NCBI GenBank assembly: GCA_010027395.1
Contig: RGVD01000036.1
Coordinates: 1 to 15,460, forward strand
Direction of reading: 5' to 3'
DNA: 15,460 nucleotides
Source of the DNA: Bacteroidota bacterium
GTDB taxonomy: Bacteria > Bacteroidota > Bacteroidia > UKL13-3
The notes under the pieces were generated by a model that was not told where the DNA came from, searched no databases, and saw only the letters and a program-made list of their open reading frames with translations. Positions 8,074 through 14,713 of the stretch are shown here, piece by piece; within the stretch, counting starts at the first letter, position 1; every line of letters starts with the position of its first letter. A program made the position numbers and the translations under genes.

Positions 8074-9012
8074 TTATTTCAATTTCACATATGTAGCTCC
8101 ACCGCCAAACTTCAGCATATCTGCATCCTCAAAATGATTGACAATGTCTTTATGTTTTACTAAATAGGTTCTTATTTTATTTTTCAAATACTGATTGCCA
8201 ACCCCATGAATAAAAATGATTCCTTCCATTCTGTTGGTATAGGCAGCCTCCAAGCTTTTAGTAAACACCTCCATTTGCAGAGCAGTTCGGTCTTCAGCAT
8301 ATAGTCCTTTTGCCACTAGTTTCTCATAATGTAAATCAACTACGCTATCTGGTTTGGCATTCAAGTCCAAAGGTTTTTCAGGTTGCTCATTAAAGTCTTT
8401 TAGCTTCAATTGTTCAAAATCAATTTTTGATAAGCTTTCATCCAATCGATACACATAAGCTTGTCTCTGCAAGAAAAAGCAAAACTTTAAGTTCTGGTGA
8501 AATTCTTTTGCATTTGTCCTAAATGTGAGTGTTTTGGGATCACTTGGTTTTATACTTATGTTATCAATAAAGATAAATTGAAACAACATTTGAGGCCATT
8601 TATCAAATTTTTCTAAATCCAAGGAACCTAAATCAAGTGTATCATTTCGTTCGATTTGGGCTTGTTTCTTTAATCGAAATACATCTTTGTCTTTTTCATA
8701 ACAAACCATCAATACTTTATCTGAAAGGTTATTATGTATCTTAATATCCATAACATTTTCTGACCTTCTATCGTAGGCCAAGTATACTCCCAAAGGATTC
8801 GTACTTACCTTAGGTTTAATATCTTTGTTATCTGTTTCCTCTGTCTTTTTCTGATCAGTAAATTCAATCTTTACCAACTCACTTGCCAAAACAGGAATTT
8901 CAAAATCATCCTCAATGGTCACTCCGACTGTTATTTTATCCTTCATTGATGTAATAAATCCCTCAAGGTTTTCATTTACAAATCTTACCTTATCACCTAA
9001 TTTTAAATTCAT
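8074..9012 (-). CDS. DUF2027 domain and C-terminal Smr domain protein
   Basis: A 312-residue cytoplasmic protein of a type common in Bacteroidota. The N-terminus (1-50) is a small beta-barrel-like module beginning MNLKLGDKVRFVNE. A central DUF2027-like beta region spans about 70-190 (LGVYLAYDRR..., FQFIFID). An Smr domain lies at about 222-312. Smr signatures are present: DLH at 226-228, IHGVGNQYLK at about 268-277 and the ending GGGATYVKLK. Smr domains are nucleases or nucleic-acid binders, known from MutS2 and, in newer work, from ribosome rescue. In the loop motif the family's second Gly (HGxGxGxLK) is Gln here, so activity may be altered. There is no MutS portion. The gene is followed by the efflux unit 88 bases on; a functional link is not evident. 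A phased GTTATT repeat lies just upstream of its start. Confidence 0.88.
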   Translation of the reverse strand: MNLKLGDKVRFVNENLEGFITSMKDKITVGVTIEDDFEIPVLASELVKIEFTDQKKTEETDNKDIKPKVSTNPLGVYLAYDRRSENVMDIKIHNNLSDKVLMVCYEKDKDVFRLKKQAQIERNDTLDLGSLDLEKFDKWPQMLFQFIFIDNISIKPSDPKTLTFRTNAKEFHQNLKFCFFLQRQAYVYRLDESLSKIDFEQLKLKDFNEQPEKPLDLNAKPDSVVDLHYEKLVAKGLYAEDRTALQMEVFTKSLEAAYTNRMEGIIFIHGVGNQYLKNKIRTYLVKHKDIVNHFEDADMLKFGGGATYVKLK

Positions 9013-9017
9013 TTTTG

Positions 9018-9091
9018 GTTATTTTTTGTTTCGTTATTCGTTATTTAAAATAGCGTTATTTGCTATTTCGTTATTGGGTTAATATGTTATT
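9018..9091. repeat. Phased GTTATT short repeats in an intergenic region
   Basis: Six copies of GTTATT begin at 9018, 9033, 9040, 9055, 9070 and 9086, spaced 15, 7, 15, 15 and 16 bases. Several are preceded by TTC or C (CGTTATT). They fill most of the 134-base gap between the end of the uracil phosphoribosyltransferase gene and the start of the Smr gene, so on the coding strand they lie in the 5' untranslated or promoter region of the Smr gene. They may be a decayed tandem repeat or a multi-site operator; the sequence alone cannot decide. Confidence 0.6.
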
Positions 9092-9146
9092 ACAACAGTA
9101 ATGTCACTTTGCGATTCAAGAAGTCTACATTACTTAATCTTACAGA

Positions 9147-9791
9147 TTACAATTTATTTCCAAAGCTCAAATCGCCTGCATCGCCCAAGCCTGGGACTAT
9201 ATAGCTATTTTCATCCAAATCGTTATCAACATCAGCCACAAAAATCTTTGCTTTTGGCATAAAGGTTTTTATATGTTCAACTCCTTTTTTACTGGCAATA
9301 ATACTTGCAACTATAACCTCACTTGGCATACCATGTCTCAATAATGCCTTATAGCTTAAATGCATGCTTTGACCTGTGGCTAACATTGGGTCAATCAGAA
9401 TTAATGTTCTATTGGTTATATCCGGAGCAGCCATGTATTCCACAACAATCTCAAATTGATTAGGGCTTACATGTTTTCTGTAGGCAGAAACATAGGCATT
9501 ATCAGCTCTGTCAAAACAATTTAAAAACCCCTGATGCATGGCTAAGCCTGCTCTTAAAACGGTAGCTAAAACAGGTTGTTTGGCTAGCATTTTCGACTTA
9601 TGAGTTCCCAAAGGAGTTGTAACTTCTTCTGTCTTGAAAGCTAAGTGCTTACTAATTTCAATAGCCATTATTTGGCCTATTCTTTCAACGTTTTTTCTGA
9701 AGCGTGCGCTGTCTTTTTGCACCTCAACATTTCTTAATTCTGCTAAGTAATCGTTTAGTAAAGAATACTTTTTGGCAAGTATATGTGGCAT
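9147..9791 (-). CDS. upp: Uracil phosphoribosyltransferase
   Basis: This enzyme joins uracil and PRPP to make UMP and pyrophosphate in pyrimidine salvage, in the cytoplasm. The PRPP loop LILIDPMLATGQSMH is clear, and the uracil-binding C-terminal motif YIVPGLGDAGDLSFG is present; the usual Arg after GDAGD is Leu here, a modest deviation. An upstream in-frame ATG at 9809 would add six residues (MLFLIL). I prefer the ATG at 9791, giving MPHILAKKYSLLNDYLAELR and 214 residues, because family members start close to a V/M-H-x-L segment. The gene is divergent from the beta-CASP nuclease gene, sharing a gap of about 117 bases, and lies upstream of the Smr gene on the same strand. Confidence 0.93.
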   Translation of the reverse strand: MPHILAKKYSLLNDYLAELRNVEVQKDSARFRKNVERIGQIMAIEISKHLAFKTEEVTTPLGTHKSKMLAKQPVLATVLRAGLAMHQGFLNCFDRADNAYVSAYRKHVSPNQFEIVVEYMAAPDITNRTLILIDPMLATGQSMHLSYKALLRHGMPSEVIVASIIASKKGVEHIKTFMPKAKIFVADVDNDLDENSYIVPGLGDAGDLSFGNKL

Positions 9792-9908
9792 AAGTATTAA
9801 AAATAGCATAGCGAAGGTATGCGAAAGTTTGGTTTATTTGCACAAAACATGTCATTATCATTTCGTGGCAAATGCCTTCTAAATTGATACACTGACAATA
9901 AAACAAAT

Positions 9909-11324
9909 ATGAAATTACAATTTTTAGGTGCGGCCAAACAAGTAACGGGAAGTATGTATTTACTTACCCTTGATTCTGGCTATAAAATATTAGTAGATTG
10001 TGGTATGGATTATGAAATGAAAAGGAATCCAACCGAACGTGATTATATTTTTCCGTTCGAACCTGTAGATATTGATTTGGTTCTCTTAACACATGCACAT
10101 ATAGACCATTCTGGCAACCTGCCTGCTCTGGTGCATTTGGGTTTTATGGGAAATATTTTGAGTACACCTGCCACCGCAGACTTGACATCTTACTTGTTAT
10201 ATGATTCAGCCAATATTCAATTTCATGAATACAGAAAAGGACTTTCTCAATCAAAGAAAACAAAAAGACATTTGGTGCCAAAGCCTTTGTATATCGAAAA
10301 GCAGGTAAAGGAATGTATGGACCGCTTTGTTACGGTAAATTTCGACAAAACTTTTGTAGTAAACGAAAACCTCAAAATCACTTTTGTAGAGGCTGGTCAT
10401 CTATTAGGTGCTGCCAGTATTTTGCTTGAAATTACAGAAAAAGGTCAGACTAAAACCATTGGTTTTAGCGGTGATTTAGGACGTAGCAATAGCAAATTGG
10501 TAAGAGATGGTCAACTTTTCAAAAAAGTGGATTACCTCATTTGTGAATCAACCTATGGAGGAAGAAAGCATAAAGTAGAAAGAAGTGCAGAAGATGAAAT
10601 GTTAGATTATATAACCCAAACTTGTGTGAACCACCGAGGAAGATTGGTCATTCCCGCTTTTAGTGTGGGTAGGACACAATCTGTTGTTTTCACCATCAAT
10701 CAACTAAAGAAACAAGGTTTGATTCCTTCGCATTTGAAGGTTTTTGTTGATAGCCCTTTAGCCGTAAAGACTACGGGTATTTATCAAAGATATTCCGACA
10801 TACTAAACGAAGAAGCACAAAACTTCATGGAAGAGCATGGAAGCTTGTTTGAGTTTGAAGGTGCTGAATACTTAGATTCGATGGATGAGCACGATGAATT
10901 GCTTCACTATTACGACCCTTGTGTTATCATATCTGCAGCGGGTATGGTAGAAGGTGGGCGTATTCAAGAACATGTAAGTAATAATATAGAAAATCATTTT
11001 TCAACCATTTTGATTGCCGGATTTTGTGCCGAAGGTACATTGGGGCATCGCTTGTTGCTAGGTCAGTCGCTCATTCGCATAAAAAACCGAGATAAAAGGG
11101 TATTTGCTAAAATTGCACAAACAGATGTATTCAGCTCTCACCCCGACCATGATGAAGTATTTAACTATATCAACAAAACCATTAAGCCAAATACAAATGA
11201 AACCGTTTTCTTGATTCATGGAGAAGAAACGCAATTATCAGCTATGAAAAATGCATTACATGAAGTTGGTATAAATAGTGTGGAGATACCAGATATGATG
11301 CAGGAGTACATTCAAAAATATTGA
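9909..11324 (+). CDS. Beta-CASP metallo-beta-lactamase, CPSF73-like RNA-processing exonuclease
   Basis: A 471-residue protein with the full metallo-beta-lactamase / beta-CASP / RMMBL arrangement. Metal ligands are visible in order: HAHIDH with His62, His64, Asp66 and His67; His164 in VEAGHLLGA; Asp189 in FSGDLGR; the beta-CASP region with PAFSVGRTQ near 249-257 and SAAGMVEGGR near 342-351; His411 in VFSSHPDHDE; and the terminal His437 in LIHGEE. These match the two-zinc RNA nucleases related to CPSF73 and Thermus TTHA0252, rather than classical RNase J, which is longer. It should cleave or trim RNA in the cytoplasm. All expected ligands are intact, so it is probably active. It is divergent from upp; the epimerase gene follows 81 bases later on the same strand and may be co-transcribed. 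Confidence 0.92.
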   Translation: MKLQFLGAAKQVTGSMYLLTLDSGYKILVDCGMDYEMKRNPTERDYIFPFEPVDIDLVLLTHAHIDHSGNLPALVHLGFMGNILSTPATADLTSYLLYDSANIQFHEYRKGLSQSKKTKRHLVPKPLYIEKQVKECMDRFVTVNFDKTFVVNENLKITFVEAGHLLGAASILLEITEKGQTKTIGFSGDLGRSNSKLVRDGQLFKKVDYLICESTYGGRKHKVERSAEDEMLDYITQTCVNHRGRLVIPAFSVGRTQSVVFTINQLKKQGLIPSHLKVFVDSPLAVKTTGIYQRYSDILNEEAQNFMEEHGSLFEFEGAEYLDSMDEHDELLHYYDPCVIISAAGMVEGGRIQEHVSNNIENHFSTILIAGFCAEGTLGHRLLLGQSLIRIKNRDKRVFAKIAQTDVFSSHPDHDEVFNYINKTIKPNTNETVFLIHGEETQLSAMKNALHEVGINSVEIPDMMQEYIQKY

Positions 11325-11405
11325 ATAGGAAAATGTGCAGCATATTGCAATTAAACAATAAAACAAATTCCTAATTCTTAATTTAAATTTCATAATTAAT
11401 AAAAC

Positions 11406-12428
11406 ATGGAGTGGAGCATAACACCAATAAAACTTGAACTTAAATACACTTGGAAACTTTCACGTAATTCGAGTGATTATAAAATCAATTATTTGATAGG
11501 GGTAAAAGATGGAATTCATTCCGCTCAAGGAGAAGTAGCTCCTAATATACGTTACAATGAAACACCTGAAGTGATTGAATCTTATTTTGAGAAATTTATA
11601 AGCCAAGCATCAAAATTGTTAAATCAAGATTTGGGAATAAATATTTTCACTAATTTACTTAATGAACTTGATTTACCTCATGCCCTGCGTTTCGGTATTG
11701 AATCAGCCTATATTCATCTGCAGTGCGCTAAAAACAAACAAAGTCTCAACCAATATTTGCAAATACCCGAGCCCAATAAAGTGGCTACTTGCTATACTTT
11801 GCCCATTATGGAGCATCAACTGATAGCCGAATTTTATAATACTTACAATCTCGCTAGGTTCCAACATATCAAAATAAAAGTGAATGCTGAAACAGGCTTA
11901 GAAGAGTTGGCTGCATTGAGTAAGGTGTGCCATAAACCATTGATGATAGATGCCAATGAGGCTTGGAAAAATCCGGATGACTTAATTGCCTTTATGAAGC
12001 AGTTGAGCCCCTATAATATAGCCTTTGTTGAACAACCCATGCCTTCAGCAATGGAAGATGCATACAGATATTTAAAACCCAAAAGCCCTTATGTGATTAT
12101 GGCTGATGAGAGCTGCTTGGCAGAAGCCAATATAAATGATTTGCAATATCAATTTGCTGGGATAAACATGAAACTTATGAAGTCTGGAGGTTATTTAAAT
12201 GGTCTTCGCATAATCAATGAAGCTAAAGAACTAGGTCTAAAAACCATGGTGGGTTGTATGGTTGAAACCACTTTAGGAATGAGTGGTGCTTGGGCTTTGT
12301 GCGGACTAACAGACTATGCCGACTTAGATGGCTATATGATTATTAAAGATGAACCATTTAATATTTTGTCAGAAGAAAATGGTTTGGTAGAAATGAAATC
12401 AAATGATAGCGCAAAATCAAGTGCATAA
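11406..12428 (+). CDS. Dipeptide epimerase, enolase superfamily (L-Ala-D/L-Glu type)
   Basis: A 340-residue member of the muconate-lactonising subgroup of the enolase superfamily. Catalytic and metal residues are all visible. Lys156 and Lys158 form the KxK motif (HIKIKV); Asp182 (MIDANE), Glu209 (FVEQP) and Asp234 (ADES) bind Mg; Lys256 and Lys259 (NMKLMKSGG) supply the opposite base. The DLDG segment (Asp306, Asp308) matches the DxD that grips the dipeptide amino group in L-Ala-D/L-Glu epimerases. Those enzymes recycle murein peptides by epimerising the glutamate, but relatives act on other dipeptides, so the exact substrate is inferred. It lies 81 bases after the beta-CASP nuclease gene on the same strand and ends just before a pair of hairpins. 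Confidence 0.9.
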   Translation: MEWSITPIKLELKYTWKLSRNSSDYKINYLIGVKDGIHSAQGEVAPNIRYNETPEVIESYFEKFISQASKLLNQDLGINIFTNLLNELDLPHALRFGIESAYIHLQCAKNKQSLNQYLQIPEPNKVATCYTLPIMEHQLIAEFYNTYNLARFQHIKIKVNAETGLEELAALSKVCHKPLMIDANEAWKNPDDLIAFMKQLSPYNIAFVEQPMPSAMEDAYRYLKPKSPYVIMADESCLAEANINDLQYQFAGINMKLMKSGGYLNGLRIINEAKELGLKTMVGCMVETTLGMSGAWALCGLTDYADLDGYMIIKDEPFNILSEENGLVEMKSNDSAKSSA

Positions 12429-12460
12429 AAAATTTGATATGATATAAATTAATCATATCC

Positions 12461-12483
12461 CTTGCCGTGGGTTTAAACCCCAC
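12461..12483. repeat. GGGTTTAAACCCC hairpin unit, copy 1
   Basis: CTTGCC is followed by the near-palindrome GTGGGTTTAAACCCCAC, which pairs GTGGG with CCCAC around TTTAAA with one extra C. It is the partial sister of the larger hairpin at 12512-12553: the first 21 bases of the two copies match except for GT versus TG at positions 7-8. Confidence 0.75.
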
Positions 12484-12511
12484 AATTAATAGTTTAATTT
12501 AATACAAATTT

Positions 12512-12553
12512 CCTTTCTCTTGCCTGGGGTTTAAACCCCGGGCAAGAGAAAGG
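12512..12553. terminator. Strong 42-base palindrome at a convergent junction, likely bidirectional terminator
   Basis: The left arm CCTTTCTCTTGCC (12512-12524) and right arm GGCAAGAGAAAGG (12541-12553) are perfectly complementary over 13 bases. They flank the perfect 14-base palindrome GGGGTTTAAACCCC (12526-12539), with one T-G pair between (12525/12540), so almost the whole 42 bases can fold into one stem. It lies between the ends of the epimerase gene (+) and the Spy-like gene (-), where a terminator serving both is expected. No long T-run follows, so it could instead be a dispersed palindromic element or an RNA-stabilising hairpin. Confidence 0.65.
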
Positions 12554-12576
12554 GCAAGTGATAAATACAATTTTAA

Positions 12577-13002
12577 CTAGTACACATCATCATTAAAATC
12601 TTTTCCCATTCCCTCTTTGCCTTTTCCACCACGATTGGCTTTAAAATCTTCTCTCATTTGTTGTTTGTATGCTGTGTATTTAGGCTTTTGTTCATCTGTA
12701 AGCACAGCACTGATATCAGTATCCAATTTATCCCAGGCTACTTTGCGTAATTTCAGTTTTTCTTCTTTGCTTGACGCATTTTTCATTTGCTCACGCACAC
12801 TTTTCATATTGGTTTTGTGTGCGGTTAAAATAGCAGAAACCTTACTTTGTTGATCGGCAGTTAATATTAATTTCTCAGTCAAACGAGCCGTCATTTTACC
12901 TACCATTTCAGCGCTACGGCCCTCTTCTCCTCTTTGGGCAAATCCCATGTTTGTGATTAGCATTAGTGCCAATACACTCATTATTTTCATTAATCTTTTC
13001 AT
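12577..13002 (-). CDS. Small secreted Spy/CpxP-like helical protein
   Basis: A 141-residue exported protein. The signal peptide covers residues 1-22 (MKRLMKIMSVLALMLITNMGFA, cleaved before Gln23). The mature part is highly charged and helical with two LTxxQ-like elements, LTADQQ at 47-52 and LTDEQK at 101-106, in a layout like Spy and CpxP periplasmic proteins, which bind unfolded proteins or sense envelope stress. The tail RGGKGKEGMGKD is low-complexity and basic with glycine. Similar small proteins are frequent in Bacteroidota, mostly uncharacterised. It stands alone, convergent with the epimerase gene, and the 268 bases upstream hold no gene. Family resemblance is moderate; a chaperone or sensor role is inference. 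Confidence 0.75.
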   Translation of the reverse strand: MKRLMKIMSVLALMLITNMGFAQRGEEGRSAEMVGKMTARLTEKLILTADQQSKVSAILTAHKTNMKSVREQMKNASSKEEKLKLRKVAWDKLDTDISAVLTDEQKPKYTAYKQQMREDFKANRGGKGKEGMGKDFNDDVY

Positions 13003-13270
13003 GTTCTAATTTTGTTTAGGTGTTGTTAGGATGCGAAAATAGAACAAAGGTTTAATGACTTTGAAAAATGTTTGAAGTGCCGAGTAATGAAGATATGGGT
13101 AATATTTATACATTTATACTCTTTTGAAAATAGTAGGTATTTAGATCTGCCACATCGACCATAAACTTTGACATAGTTAGAAATTAACAGGCACCGCGGG
13201 ATCGCTTATGTTTAAATTGTAATCAAAAAGTAAACTTTACTAAATGTTACCTGCCTATTTTCATTCACAA

Positions 13271-14202
13271 TCACTTTTTATTCAATTTAGGTCTTACCTC
13301 TTTATTGTTTTGGATGAGTTGGCTTACAGAATCCCTCAAATGATTCAAAAACTCTTCTGAACCTAATATAGTAATTTCATCGAGTAAGCCTAAAACAAAG
13401 CGCGTAATAGGCTTAGGATTGTTTACCTCTAATACCAAGCGATACGTTTTATTCTTATTATCTAATTTTATGTGGGGAATAACCATAGGATACTCTTCTT
13501 TTAAAATTACATAGGCCCTAAGATTTAACATTAAATCTACTTTTAATTTCTTGTTATCAATATTTGCAAAGCCAAAAGCATCAGGTTTTCGAAACGATGA
13601 AATGCAGCGAATTTGAAATTTTTTGATGTAGGTAAAACTGAACTCATCCTTTCAACTGAAAAAAACTTGTTTTGTTGGCTTGCTATTTCATAGGCGCAGA
13701 GCATTTGGTAATTGTTCGTGAATTGAATGGGTTCAATTATTCTATTGCTGATATTATTGGAGTTGGCCGAAAAATATTTTTGCAAAACCACTTGTTTTTG
13801 ATGCATAATAGCATCATTTATTTGCGCTACTATTTTGCTATTATTAGCATTTATGAGATGATTAGCCTCCATTTCCAACTCCGTTTTTACAAATAGTTTT
13901 TTAATAATTCCTTCTTTTAAAACGCTGTTTTTGGCACTGGTCAATAATAATTCTTTTATAAGTGAGGCCTCTTCTATCGTAAAGCATTCATTGGCACCTT
14001 CATCATCATGCTTTATAGAATATCTGTTGTTTTTGTCTTTGCGAACTTCAAAGCCAATTTCGTTAATCAAATCAATATACCTATAAACCGTGCGTTCGGC
14101 AGTATCAATCATTAATGCAATGTTTCTAGGAGATTTTGCAGGAGCTTTTTTTAATAAAGAAATAAGTTTGAATACCCTTAAAATTTTATGTTGATTAAGC
14201 AT
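13271..14202 (-). pseudogene. HTH-WYL transcriptional regulator broken by a single-base frameshift
   Basis: Two adjacent open frames are one gene. The first (14202 to 13543, 219 residues) has an N-terminal winged HTH (about 1-60; RTVYRYIDLINEIGF is the recognition region) and most of a WYL domain (RIIEPIQFTNNYQMLCAYEIAS...FFSVERMSSV). After FHRFE (Glu205) it runs into 14 unrelated residues and stops. The second frame, read back without a stop from its ATG at 13531 to 13585, gives PDAFGFANIDNKKLKVDLM and then LNLRAYVILKEEYP, the usual WYL/WCX continuation. Adding one A in the coding-strand run GAAAACC (TTTT at 13586-13589) restores E-K-P and a protein of about 310 residues, normal for YafY-type regulators. 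These bind DNA and sense ligands or nucleic acids via WYL. The loss may be real decay or a sequencing error in a homopolymer; targets are unknown. Confidence 0.85.
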
Positions 14203-14677
14203 AGGTTAAAAAAATAGTTTGACAAATAAGGGCAATAAAAATTTATGTACCAAAGTATTGACCCAAATTGACAATAAATAAAACTTCCTTTGTTTTTTTT
14301 AACATAAAACTATAAAAAATATATTCATTCAATTATAAAAAATGCCTTTATGTATTTACATCTTGCTTTGATTTAACAAAGATTAAATTCTAAATACGTT
14401 TTTTATCCAACAAAAACATGTTCTATATGAATCAAAAAATGTCGCAGTGCCAAGTTCCAAATTTGTATATATCTATGAATCAAATCATGGACTATTTATG
14501 GTAAAAACAAGTGCCAATTTTTCTGCATGACGGCAAACATGATTTGGCTAAGTAGAAAGATATAAACAGGAGGAAAAGTCCTGATAAATGGGCAAATATT
14601 TTCTGCAAAAAATGCAAAGTCCCTAGCGAAGCACCTCGGCAATTTTGTGCATTTCTTTTGTAAATACTACAGAAAAA
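14203..14677. other. Long AT-rich region without a gene between the WYL regulator and the DnaB-like gene
   Basis: About 475 bases (510 if the later helicase start is used) separate two divergent genes. I see no convincing coding frame. It holds three TTGAC copies near the regulator start (14219, 14258, 14268; the last two within TTGACCCAAATTGAC), and two separate short repeats further on: ATGAATCAAA at 14427 and 14475, and GTGCCAA at 14447 and 14511. A small CAGGA/TCCTG inverted repeat is at 14567-14583. Promoters for both divergent genes must lie here, but I found no clean TTTG / TAnnTTTG pair. Confidence 0.5.
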
Positions 14678-14713
14678 ATGCCTCATACCTTTACAGCCCT
14701 TTTAAAAAAAATC

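Noticed and set aside
9724..9906. A 60-residue Cys-rich minus-strand frame overlapping the upp start
   Set aside because: Overlaps the upp coding region in another frame and covers the divergent promoter gap; no family resemblance.
14219..14272. Three TTGAC copies as sigma-70 -35 boxes or an operator
   Set aside because: Bacteroidota promoters do not use TTGACA/TATAAT, and five-base repeats in AT-rich DNA are weak evidence; noted only in the intergenic entry.
14402..14412. TTATCCA resembling half of a DnaA box near the DnaB-like gene
   Set aside because: The match breaks at the last two bases (TTATCCAAC against TTATCCACA) and there is no cluster of boxes, so it does not support an origin.
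14568..14626. AGGAGG followed by a 12-codon frame from ATG at 14588, a possible leader peptide
   Set aside because: The spacing of 14 bases is too long, Bacteroidota rarely use strong Shine-Dalgarno sites, and the peptide has no codon run suggestive of attenuation.
14492..14686. A 64-residue minus-strand open frame upstream of the DnaB-like gene
   Set aside because: Cys- and Lys-rich composition without family resemblance, overlaps the helicase's promoter region and start; best explained as chance.
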